The translations under genes and the position numbers were made by a program. Positions 49,536 through 57,376 of a stretch of DNA of 64,000 bases are shown one piece after another. The notes beneath the pieces were generated by a model. It did no database searches. It was not told the DNA's origin and was given only the letters and a program-made list of their open reading frames with translations. This DNA is from Massilia sp. Se16.2.3. GTDB lineage: Bacteria > Pseudomonadota > Gammaproteobacteria > Burkholderiales > Burkholderiaceae_D. Each line of letters begins with the position of its first letter. The first letter of the stretch is position 1. Location: contig NZ_CP050451.1 in NCBI RefSeq assembly GCF_014171595.1, forward strand, positions 310,001 through 374,000, read 5' to 3'.

Positions 49536-49598
49536 AGTGAGCCATGGATAATGCGTTTCCCCCACAGCAGGGTGTAGCGTGGAATAACTGCTGAGGCC

Positions 49599-49625
49599 GT
49601 GTCCGAATGTCAGACCTGACCCCAG
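49599..49625 (-). repeat. Inverted arm of the GGGGTCAGGTCTGACATT repeat
   Basis: Plus strand GTGTCCGAATGTCAGACCTG then ACCCCAG is the reverse complement of the repeat head at 49404-49430 with one mismatch. With the tandem units it could form a large stem; the motif is of the kind that borders REP-associated transposases, none of which is encoded here. Confidence 0.75.
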
Positions 49626-49676
49626 CAGTACGCCTCAGCAGTACGCCTGCCCGAGCCGGTTTTGCGCCAGGGCGGC

Positions 49677-49972
49677 TCAGCCACCCTGAATCCAGGTCGT
49701 CTTCAGCTCGGTATATTTATCGAAGGCATGCAGCGGCTTGTCGCGCCCGTTGCCTGACTGTTCATAGCCGTCGAAGGGTACGGTGAGATCGTCGTTGTCT
49801 ACTGGTTGACGTGGACTGTGCCAGCACGCAGACCCCGTGCCGTGCGGATGGCGCGGCTCAGGTTGGCCGTCCGGATGCCTGCCGCCAAGCCGTTAGCCCG
49901 GCGGCCGTCGATGAAAGCGCGGCCGTCGATGCACAGTGTGGCGGCAGCGTCGTGCCATTGTGTTGTTGGCAT
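49677..49972 (-). pseudogene. puuC: puuC remnant (gamma-glutamyl-gamma-aminobutyraldehyde dehydrogenase)
   Basis: From ATG 49972 the frame reads PTTQWHDAAATLCIDGRAFIDGRR, an aldehyde dehydrogenase N terminus, then jumps straight to GLAAGIRTANLSRAIRTARGLRAGTVHVN, which belongs near residue 430 of the intact enzyme. A stop follows; the C terminus continues one frame over as DDLTVPFDGYEQSGNGRDKP, LHAFDKYTELKTTWIQGG. So about 400 residues are deleted, including the NAD site and catalytic Cys and Glu, plus a frameshift. Non-functional. It sits within the putrescine gene region and beside the 69-bp repeats. Confidence 0.88.
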
Positions 49973-50106
49973 GCCAGTGTTCCTCCCATATTGAGTAAAA
50001 AACACGACAAAAAGCAGGAGCGATGCGATCCAGAAGCGAACTTATGCCGCTATAATCGCCGATTTTCCGCCCGATAATATCTGCCCCTTCCGGAGCCTTC
50101 CACACC

Positions 50107-51567
50107 ATGAACTACACCTTGATCACTTGCGTCGTGCTCTACCTGCTGGGCACGCTGGCGCTGGGCGTTTGGGCGGGCTCGCGCATCAAGAACACCAGCG
50201 ACTTCGCCGTCGCAGGACGCAGCCTGCCCCTGGTCATGGTCATCACCACGACTTTCGCCACCTGGTTCGGCGCGGAGACCGTGATGGGCGTGCCCGCCCG
50301 CTTCGTGCAGGGCGGCCTGAACGCCGTCATCGAGGATCCGTTCGGCGCCGGCACCTGCCTGATCCTGGTCGGCCTGTTCTTCGCCACCAAACTGTATAAA
50401 CTCAACCTGCTGACGATCGGCGACTATTACCGCGAGCGCTACGGCAAGGGCATCGAGATCTTCTGCTCGGTGGCGATCATCCTCAGCTACCTCGGCTGGG
50501 TCGCGGCCCAGATCACGGCGCTCGGCCTGGTGTTTTCGGTGCTGACGAATGGTGCGATGGAGCCCTGGGTGGGCATGGTGATTGGCACCCTTGCCGTGCT
50601 GATCTACGTGGTGGTCGGCGGCTTCCTGGCCGTCGCCCTGACCGACTTCATCCAGATGATCGTGCTCGTCATCGGCATGTCGATCATCGCCTTTTTTGCT
50701 GCCGACCTGGCCGGCGGCGCCGACAAGGTGCTCGGCATGGCCCAGCAGGCGAATTTGTGGCGCCTGCTGCCGGAGCCAAGTTTTAACAGCATCATCTTCT
50801 TCATCGGCGCGGCCATCACGATGATGTTCGGCAGCATTCCGCAGCAGGACGTGTTCCAGCGGGTGATGTCGGCCAAGGATGCACCGACGGCGCGTACCGG
50901 TGCCGTGATCGGCGGCGCCAGCTACATCCTGTTCGGCTTCGTGCCGATGTTCATCGTCGCCGCGGCCGTCGTCGTCATGGGCGACCATGCCCTCGACATC
51001 GCCAAGAACGATTACCAGCGCCTGCTGCCGACCTTCGTGATGACGAAAATGCCGCTGGTAATGCAGATCCTGTTCTTCGGCGCCCTGCTGTCGGCGATCA
51101 AGAGCACTTCGTCGGCCACCCTGCTCGCGCCGTCGACCAGTTTTACCGAAAACATCCTCAAAAACCTCCGTCCGGGCATGAGCGACAAGCAGCAGCTGCT
51201 GGCGATGCGCATTACCATCGTCGTCTTCGCCACGCTGGTGCTGATTTACGCGATTGCGATGGAAGGCACATCGATCTATGAGCTGGTGTCCTCGGCCTAT
51301 CAGGTGACCCTGGTTGCGGCCTTCGTGCCGCTGGTCATGGGCCTGTACTGGAAGCGCGCCACCACCCAGGGTGCGATCGTCTCGATCGCCGCCGGCATGG
51401 TCGTCTGGATCCTGTTCTTCCCGCAGCTGTCGTCACTGGGCGAACACTTCCCGGGCCAGCTGGCCGGTTTGCTGGCGGCGTTTGCCGGCATGTTTATTGG
51501 TTCGCTGGCACCGCAGGTGTTCAAGAACCGGACCGAGCCGACGAAACATATCGCGGCGAATGTGTGA
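50107..51567 (+). CDS. Sodium/solute symporter family protein
   Basis: 486 residues, about 13 hydrophobic helices. Seen: DFAVAGRSLPLVMVITTTFATWFGAETVMG, YYRERYGKGIEI, GGFLAVALTDFIQMIVLVIGM, GSIPQQDVFQRVMSAKDA, ALLSAIKSTSSATLLAPSTSFTENIL. A PutP-like SSS transporter of the branch found beside polyamine genes; uptake of putrescine or a related compound is inferred from position only. Frame intact, unlike the symporter at 33 kb. Confidence 0.88.
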   Translation: MNYTLITCVVLYLLGTLALGVWAGSRIKNTSDFAVAGRSLPLVMVITTTFATWFGAETVMGVPARFVQGGLNAVIEDPFGAGTCLILVGLFFATKLYKLNLLTIGDYYRERYGKGIEIFCSVAIILSYLGWVAAQITALGLVFSVLTNGAMEPWVGMVIGTLAVLIYVVVGGFLAVALTDFIQMIVLVIGMSIIAFFAADLAGGADKVLGMAQQANLWRLLPEPSFNSIIFFIGAAITMMFGSIPQQDVFQRVMSAKDAPTARTGAVIGGASYILFGFVPMFIVAAAVVVMGDHALDIAKNDYQRLLPTFVMTKMPLVMQILFFGALLSAIKSTSSATLLAPSTSFTENILKNLRPGMSDKQQLLAMRITIVVFATLVLIYAIAMEGTSIYELVSSAYQVTLVAAFVPLVMGLYWKRATTQGAIVSIAAGMVVWILFFPQLSSLGEHFPGQLAGLLAAFAGMFIGSLAPQVFKNRTEPTKHIAANV

Positions 51568-51582
51568 GCGGCAGGATCGGCC

Positions 51583-51897
51583 ATGATGACTGGTCCGGGC
51601 GATCAACACTCTTTCGGTAGCCGCGTCATACAGATTAGCCTGAACGACGTAAGGAATGTGTTTCAGGACGTCCTGCATCACCGCATGACGAGGGAAGCCG
51701 CCGACCGCTGGGCGTACTCGATCATGCAGGCGTCAGAAGGAAAGTCGCTGGAATATGTACCGCCCAGTGAGCAGGACCGGATATGGGCTGGCGTCATGTT
51801 TCTCTTGGGTGCTGACTTGCAAGAATCACCTGGCCAGTACTTGTTCAGTGACGAAGCTATCCACGACTGTATGCTGAAGGCGTGCGGCGACGCCTGA
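51583..51897 (+). CDS. Hypothetical protein
   Basis: 104 residues, no membrane segment. RVIQISLNDVRNVFQDVLHHRMTREAADRWA then EYVPPSEQDRIWAGVMFLLGADL. No family known to me; the look (acidic, helical, Trp-containing) is that of small immunity-like or DUF proteins. Lies 15 bases after the symporter and converges with the aminotransferase gene. Confidence 0.6.
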   Translation: MMTGPGDQHSFGSRVIQISLNDVRNVFQDVLHHRMTREAADRWAYSIMQASEGKSLEYVPPSEQDRIWAGVMFLLGADLQESPGQYLFSDEAIHDCMLKACGDA

Positions 51898-51925
51898 AGC
51901 CTCACCGCGTTCGCCTAAACATCCG

Positions 51926-53374
51926 CTACATCCATCCTCGTGCACGCACATCGGCCTGCGTCAAATCCAGGCACGCCCAAATCCGCGCCGCCATCGCATC
52001 GATCTCCGATTTCGTCATCACCAGCGGCGGCGCCACGATCATCCTGTCGCCCACGGCGCGCATGATCACCCCCTGCTCGAACATGTGACCTCGGCACAGC
52101 ATGCCGACATGCAGCGCGCGCTCGAAGGGCATGCAGTCGTGCAGCGTCGGCCCCTTTTCCCTGACCAGGTTCAGGCCCGCCACCATGCCGCAGCTGTCGG
52201 CGTAACCCACCAGCGGGTGCTGCGCGAGCTTGCTGAAGGCCGCCGCCAGGTGCGGCCCGGTTTCCAGCGCCACCTTTTCTATCAACCGCTCCTCGCGCAG
52301 GATGCGCAGGTTCGCCAGCGCCGCCGCGCAGGCCACCGGATGGCCGGAATACGTAAAACCGTGATTGAAGTCGCCGCCCTTTTCGATCAGCGCATGGGCC
52401 ACACGCTCGCCGACCAGCACGCCGCCCAGTGGCACGTAGCCGGAGGTGACGCCCTTGGCAAAGCTGATCAGGTCGGGTTGAAAACCCATCAGTTCGCAGC
52501 CGAACCAGGTTCCCAGTCGCCCGAAGCCGCAGATCACTTCGTCGGCGACGAGCAGGATGCCGTACTTGTCGCAGATGCGCTGCACTTCCGGCCAGTAGGT
52601 CGCGGGCGGAATGATGACGCCGCCCGCGCCCTGCACCGGTTCGCCGATGAAGGCGGCGACGTTCTCCGGGCCGACGGCGAGGATTTCTTCTTCCAGCCAG
52701 CCCGCCGCCAGCAAACCGAAGGCGTTCTCGCTCATGCCCTGGCCGTGTTCGCCGTAATGGGGCTGGCCGATGTGGCGGATGCCCGGGACCGGCAACCCGC
52801 CCTGGGCATGCATGCCAGCCATGCCGCCCAATGAGGCCCCGGCCAGCGTGCTGCCGTGGTAGGCGTTGTGGCGACTGATGATGACCTGGCGATCCGGCTG
52901 GCCGAGGATGTCCCAGTAGCGCCGCACCATGCGCACGACGGTGTCGTTTGCCTCGGAGCCGGAGCCGGTGAAGAACACGTGGGAAAACCGCGGCGGGGCG
53001 AGCGCCACCAGTTCGGCCGCCAGCTGCACGGCCGGAACATTGGTCGTGTTGAAGAAGCTGTTATAGAAAGGCAGGGTTTCCATCTGCCGGTAGACGGCTT
53101 CGGAAATGGCCGTGCGCCCGTAGCCGGCGTTCACGCACCAGAGGCCCGACATGCCGTCGATGATCTGGCGGCCGTCGGAGTCCCATAGATACACGCCTTG
53201 CCCGCGCACGATCACGCGCGCACCCTTGTCACGCAAGGCCGCGTGGTCGGTGAAGGGATGCAGGAAGTGGGCCGCATCGAGTTGTTGAAGGGCACGCGTG
53301 TCGAAGGTTTCTGCTTCGGGCACGCGCAAGGAGGCCAAGCTGGCGGCAATCACCGCCGTGTCATCGGTTGCCAT
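51926..53374 (-). CDS. Class III aminotransferase, SpuC-like (putrescine/polyamine--pyruvate type)
   Basis: 482 residues. PLP fold type I: FTDHAALRDKGARVIVRGQGVYLWDSDG, SGLWCVNAGYGR, FTGSGSEANDTVVRMVRRY, AFIGEPVQGAGGVIIPP, ADEVICGFGRLG and FAKGVTSGYVPLGGV with the Schiff-base Lys, then HGFTYSGHPVACAAALANL. Known relatives transfer the amino group of putrescine, cadaverine or beta-alanine to pyruvate. Gives a route from putrescine to 4-aminobutyraldehyde that does not need PuuB. Confidence 0.92.
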   Translation of the reverse strand: MATDDTAVIAASLASLRVPEAETFDTRALQQLDAAHFLHPFTDHAALRDKGARVIVRGQGVYLWDSDGRQIIDGMSGLWCVNAGYGRTAISEAVYRQMETLPFYNSFFNTTNVPAVQLAAELVALAPPRFSHVFFTGSGSEANDTVVRMVRRYWDILGQPDRQVIISRHNAYHGSTLAGASLGGMAGMHAQGGLPVPGIRHIGQPHYGEHGQGMSENAFGLLAAGWLEEEILAVGPENVAAFIGEPVQGAGGVIIPPATYWPEVQRICDKYGILLVADEVICGFGRLGTWFGCELMGFQPDLISFAKGVTSGYVPLGGVLVGERVAHALIEKGGDFNHGFTYSGHPVACAAALANLRILREERLIEKVALETGPHLAAAFSKLAQHPLVGYADSCGMVAGLNLVREKGPTLHDCMPFERALHVGMLCRGHMFEQGVIMRAVGDRMIVAPPLVMTKSEIDAMAARIWACLDLTQADVRARGWM

Positions 53375-53413
53375 GATGGCACCTCGTTTTTAGTGTGGAG
53401 ATCCCTGGTTCTG

Positions 53414-53453
53414 CTGCGGTGCTGCGGTGCTGCGGTGCTTCCGTGCTTCGGTA
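53414..53453. repeat. Short 8-bp tandem repeat
   Basis: Three perfect CTGCGGTG units (53414-53437) followed by two decayed ones, between the aminotransferase start and the PuuA-type stop. Being a multiple-copy short repeat it is prone to slippage, but it is outside any gene. Confidence 0.8.
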
Positions 53454-53463
53454 AAAAACCTGT

Positions 53464-54834
53464 TCAGACGTGCAGCAGCAGGTGTTCGCGTTCCCACGGG
53501 CTGATGACGGTCATGAATTCCTGGTGTTCGAGCTCCTTGATCGCGGAATACACGTCGATGAAGCGCTGGCCCAGCACCTCGCGCACGCGTTCCTCGGCGC
53601 GCAGCAGGGTCAATGCCTCGGGCAGGCCCTGGGGCAGTTCGACCGGCATGTTGTAGGCGCTGCCTTCGACAATGGGCGACGGTTCGATCGCATGCACCAT
53701 GCCGAGGTAGCCGCAGGCCAGCGTGACGGCCAGCGCCAGATACGGATTGGCGTCGGCGCCGATGATGCGGTTCTCGACGCGGCGGTCTTGCGCGCCGGAG
53801 ACGGGGACGCGGAAGCCCACGGTGCGGTTGTCGATTCCCCACTGCAGGTTGATCGGGGCGGCCGTGTGGCGCACGATGCGGCGGTAGGAATTCACATAGG
53901 GGGCGACGATCGCCATCGCCGACGGCATGTAGCGCTGCAGGCCGCCGACGTAATGGTGGAACAGCGCCGACGCGGTCCCGTCGGCGTTACTGAAGATGTT
54001 CTGGCCGGTTTCGGCATCGACCACGCTCTGGTGCACGTGCATGGCCGAGCCCGGTTCGCCCGCCATCGGCTTGGCCATGAAGGTGGCGTACATGTCGTGC
54101 TTCAGGGCCGCTTCGCGCAGCGTGCGCTTGAAATAGAAGACTTTATCGGCCAGGCCCAGCGGGTCGCCGTGCTGGAAATTGATTTCCATCTGGCCGGCGC
54201 CGATCTCGTGGATCAGGGTGTCGACGTCGAGGTTCATCAGGTCGCAATAATCGTAGATGTCCTCGAACAGCGGGTCGAACTCGTTAACCGCGTCGATGCT
54301 GTAGACCTGGCGGCTGGTTTCGGCGCGGCCGCTGCGGCCGATCGGCGAGGCCAGCGGCAAGTCGGGGTCGATGTTCTTGGCCGTCAGGTAGAACTCCAGT
54401 TCCGGCGCCACCAGCGGCTTCCAGCCCTTTTGCTGGTAGAGCTTGAGCACACGGCGCAGCACCGTGCGCGGGGCGAAATCGACCAGCTCGCCATTGGCGA
54501 AATAGCAGTCGTGAATCACCTGCGCGGTAGGATCGACCGCCCACGGCACCATCGTGATGGTGGTGGGGTCGGCCTTCAGGATCATGTCGCGGTCGGTGCT
54601 GGAAATGGCGCGGTCGTAGGCATCGTCGCGGGTGGGCGAGTTGCCGGTGACGGTCATGCCGAGCACGGCTTCCGGCAGGCGCATGCCGCGCTCTTCGGTG
54701 AATTTCACGCGCGGCAGGATCTTGCCTCTGGCAACGCCGGTCAGGTCGGGGACCAGGCATTCGATTTCAGTGACGCGCTTGGCATTGAGCCAGTCGTCCA
54801 TGTCGTTGTAAGAAAAATTCTCGCGGATTGCCAT
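53464..54834 (-). CDS. puuA: Gamma-glutamylputrescine synthetase (PuuA-type glutamine synthetase)
   Basis: 456 residues. Seen: VTEIECLVPDLTGVARGKILPRVKF, ELEFYLTAKN, GAGQMEINFQHGDPLGLADKVF, YATFMAKPMAGEPGSAMHVHQSV, NRIIGADANPYLALAVTLACGYLGM. ATP-dependent joining of glutamate and putrescine, first step of the Puu pathway in the cytoplasm. The better match of the two paralogues to PuuA by its position between SpuC-type aminotransferase and PuuD genes. Confidence 0.9.
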   Translation of the reverse strand: MAIRENFSYNDMDDWLNAKRVTEIECLVPDLTGVARGKILPRVKFTEERGMRLPEAVLGMTVTGNSPTRDDAYDRAISSTDRDMILKADPTTITMVPWAVDPTAQVIHDCYFANGELVDFAPRTVLRRVLKLYQQKGWKPLVAPELEFYLTAKNIDPDLPLASPIGRSGRAETSRQVYSIDAVNEFDPLFEDIYDYCDLMNLDVDTLIHEIGAGQMEINFQHGDPLGLADKVFYFKRTLREAALKHDMYATFMAKPMAGEPGSAMHVHQSVVDAETGQNIFSNADGTASALFHHYVGGLQRYMPSAMAIVAPYVNSYRRIVRHTAAPINLQWGIDNRTVGFRVPVSGAQDRRVENRIIGADANPYLALAVTLACGYLGMVHAIEPSPIVEGSAYNMPVELPQGLPEALTLLRAEERVREVLGQRFIDVYSAIKELEHQEFMTVISPWEREHLLLHV

Positions 54835-54957
54835 GTTTGCCTCTCGTTCTGTTCAGTCTTCGCAGGCGCGCATTGATGCGCCCTGCACGGGTGCGGAGAG
54901 AACGAGGCAGCTAGGGGACGGCGCCAACCGCCCACATGCGGGATGTGTCCCGGGCAG

Positions 54958-55716
54958 TCATGTGTTTCCCGATTTCTTGGCTCGGTAATCGCGGCAAGCC
55001 TGGCCGAAGGCACCGAACATCTTCATGGAATACGGATTGTGCGTGATGCGCCATTCGGGATGCCATTGCACTGCCAGCGTGAAGCCGGGTGCGGCGGCGA
55101 CCGAAAAGGCTTCCACCAGGCCATCCTCGGCGGTGGCTTCGACCACCAGGCCGGGCGCCAGTTCGGCAACCCCCTGCCCGTGCAGCGAATTGACGGGAAT
55201 TTCGTCGGCGCCGACGATCTCGCGCAGCTTGCCGCCCGGGGTCAGCATCACCTTGTGGGCGTCGCCGTATTGCTCGTCCATGCCAAGCTCGGGTTTTTCG
55301 CGGTGGTCGAACTTGCCTTCGACCAGTTGCACCGCCTGGTGCAGGGTGCCACCGAGGGCCACGTTCATCTCCTGGAAACCGCGGCAGATCGCAATGATCG
55401 GAATGCCGCGCCCGACCGCCGCCCGGATCAGTGGCAGGGTCGTTTCGTCGCGCGCCCGGTCCTGGGGCAGCGAGGGGTCGAGCACTTCTTCGGAGTAATA
55501 GCTGGGGTGAACATTCGACGCCGAACCGGTCAGCATGATCCCATGGCACAGCTGCAGCATCGTCTCCAGGTCGAGCGCCGGCCCGAGCGAGGGCAGGATC
55601 ATGGGAGCGCAGTCGGCGCCGAGGACAACGGCGTCGACATATTTGTGCTGGGCAGCGTGATACGGATGTTCGCCGAAATCACGCGTGCAGGCTGGAACGA
55701 TGACGATGGGGCGCAT
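54958..55716 (-). CDS. puuD: Gamma-glutamyl-gamma-aminobutyrate hydrolase
   Basis: 252 residues from ATG 55716. Class I amidotransferase-like fold: IVIVPACTRDFG, MLTGSASNVHPSYY, IPIIAICRGFQEMNVALGG with the nucleophile Cys, VNSLHGQGV and FTLAVQWHPEWR with the catalytic His. Releases GABA from glutamyl-GABA, last step of the Puu route. Separated from puuA by ~120 bases, same strand. Confidence 0.92.
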   Translation of the reverse strand: MRPIVIVPACTRDFGEHPYHAAQHKYVDAVVLGADCAPMILPSLGPALDLETMLQLCHGIMLTGSASNVHPSYYSEEVLDPSLPQDRARDETTLPLIRAAVGRGIPIIAICRGFQEMNVALGGTLHQAVQLVEGKFDHREKPELGMDEQYGDAHKVMLTPGGKLREIVGADEIPVNSLHGQGVAELAPGLVVEATAEDGLVEAFSVAAAPGFTLAVQWHPEWRITHNPYSMKMFGAFGQACRDYRAKKSGNT

Positions 55717-56052
55717 GGAAACTCTACCTTGTCGTGGGCGCACTGAGACCATCATACGAGCTATCTGGTCCGAGCGCGAGTGGCCATTAATCCAGATCAA
55801 ACACTCAGCGTTTATGTCACACGCATGGCGCCGATCTGCTACTCAATCCGCGGTTTCATGGCAAAAGCTTATCGGTAACGCGCCGACCATGCCAACACGA
55901 ATAGGCTGGGCAATACGGCTGCCGCGCATCGCCGCAGCGGGTGGCCGCCTGCCGCTGAAGCTGGAGGCTTCCTGTCGAAAAATTTTACATGTGCAGTAGC
56001 TGTTGATCCGGCACAAACTATAAGTACTTGAAGGAAATGACTATTTCTTTTA
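55717..56052. other. Intergenic region between puuD and the PEP-CTERM gene
   Basis: No gene seen. Should contain the puuD promoter on one side and, given the sigma-54 promoter at 56053, binding sites for an enhancer-binding activator on the other; I could not pick out a specific site. Confidence 0.45.
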
Positions 56053-56068
56053 TGGCATGATAATTGCT
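56053..56068 (+). promoter_or_regulatory. Sigma-54 (RpoN) promoter of the PEP-CTERM gene
   Basis: TGGCATGATAATTGCT: GG-N10-GC spacing exact, one mismatch (T for C) in the -24 element. 48 bases before the ATG at 56116. PEP-CTERM genes in other betaproteobacteria are known to depend on RpoN with PrsK/PrsR. An alternative sigma-70 -10 (TATACTAAAT) overlaps its downstream end. Confidence 0.75.
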
Positions 56069-56115
56069 TATACTAAATCAGAGCGTATGTCCGCGACAAT
56101 AATCAATGTAAGCCC

Positions 56116-56970
56116 ATGAACGTCCTGAAAAAAATCATCACTTCCGCAGTCCTCACCCTTGGCATCACGGGCGCCGCCCACGCAACCTTCCTGTCGGGCG
56201 CCTACATCACGACCGGCGATCCCTACAACTTCACGCTGCAATTTGCGCAACAGGCCAATACCCGGATCGAGTCGGCCAAACTGTCCCTGTATTTTTCCGA
56301 TCCGATCGATTACTGGTTCAAGACGAGCGAAACGCTGACGGTCAAGCTCGACAACACGGTGGCCGGCATCATCCGCAACGTCGACGCCGACGGCGACAAA
56401 TACGTGTTCAACGTCCTGCCTTCGCTGCTGAGCGACGGCAAGCTGAAGGTGTCCCTGAGCCTGGGCTGCACGACCGACTACGCCTGCGTCTGCATCGGCC
56501 AGGATGTCTGGCTGAACGACGTGCTGCTGGCAATCAGCCGGGTCTCGACGGTACCGACCGTGCCTGTCAAGCCGGTCACTCCGGCGACCCCGGCGACCCC
56601 GGCAAACCCTGGCAGCACGACGCCGGTCACGCCGCCTGCACCGACCACGCCACCGATCGTGACGCTGCCGCTGCCGCCGACGGCGATCGATCCAGCCGTA
56701 CCGAAGGTGCCAACCGAGCCGGCGCCTGCCGACACCACCCCGCCGCTCGTCACCCTGCCGCTGCCGGTCACGCCGTTCGAGCCGTCCCTGCCGAACGTGC
56801 CGACCATGCCTGACCAGCCGGCCGTGCCAAGCCAGCCAGGCATTCCGGCCGACCTGCCGACCGAGCACGCCGGCAACCCGGCCGCACCGGTCGACGTGCC
56901 GGAGCCAGGCACCCTGCTGAGCCTGGGCCTCGGCCTGCTGGGCCTGGCCGCCGTGCGCCGTCGCACCTGA
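56116..56970 (+). CDS. PEP-CTERM sorting domain protein with proline-rich repeats
   Basis: 284 residues. Signal peptide to AHA (23); a globular domain ~24-145 with Cys118, Cys124, Cys126; a Pro/Thr/Val-rich region 145-258 containing a duplicated unit, 177-202 and 207-232 (TTPP-VTLPLP-T, then P-VPT-P); and a C-terminal PEP-CTERM tripartite tail 261-284: VPEPGTLL, hydrophobic helix, RRRT. Known of the group: the tail is cut by exosortase and the protein is released with exopolysaccharide, aiding floc or biofilm formation. No exosortase is in the window. The domain itself is not recognised. Confidence 0.88.
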   Translation: MNVLKKIITSAVLTLGITGAAHATFLSGAYITTGDPYNFTLQFAQQANTRIESAKLSLYFSDPIDYWFKTSETLTVKLDNTVAGIIRNVDADGDKYVFNVLPSLLSDGKLKVSLSLGCTTDYACVCIGQDVWLNDVLLAISRVSTVPTVPVKPVTPATPATPANPGSTTPVTPPAPTTPPIVTLPLPPTAIDPAVPKVPTEPAPADTTPPLVTLPLPVTPFEPSLPNVPTMPDQPAVPSQPGIPADLPTEHAGNPAAPVDVPEPGTLLSLGLGLLGLAAVRRRT

Positions 56971-56991
56971 TTCGGTACTCCAGTCGCCATA

Positions 56992-57012
56992 CCGGGCGCC
57001 TCGTGCGCCCGG
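56992..57012 (+). terminator. Hairpin after the PEP-CTERM gene
   Basis: Perfect 8-bp stem CCGGGCGC/GCGCCCGG, five-base loop, 21 bases after the stop. The T tract is weak (CACAGTCTCTTT), so termination may be partial. Confidence 0.55.
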
Positions 57013-57376
57013 CACAGTCTCTTTCGCCCTTCCCCACCCTCGCGCTACGCTTCCTTTCGGCCTGCGCACGGGCGGCCGCTACGCGCCGCCATGCCCGCTC
57101 CCGCCAACATGCGCGGATTGCCCGGGTTGTCAAGACCGCCCGTACGCCAACCATCTCCTGCCTCGACGCCAGCGCAGTACCCAGTCCGACCTGGCACTTG
57201 TGTCTGTTCCTCGCCGTTCAATTACCCGCTATGATCGATCCGGCAAGATCGATCGGCCTGCCGTTCGCCCGCGACAGCACCACGCTGACCGGAATTCCCT
57301 CCGGCAGCCGGCGCACATGCACGCACGGCCCGGCCGCCGTTCTCGACCATCACATGAACAATCCAGGAGACACGCA
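57013..57376. other. Intergenic region before the carboxylesterase gene
   Basis: About 360 bases with no convincing gene; a 125-codon open frame here is Arg/Ala-rich and lacks protein features. Ends in CCAGGAGACACGCA, the ribosome site of the next gene. Confidence 0.5.

Noticed and set aside
53414..53453. Phase-variable contingency repeat
   Set aside because: The 8-bp units lie between genes, after the aminotransferase start and outside its evident ribosome site, so slippage would not change a frame.
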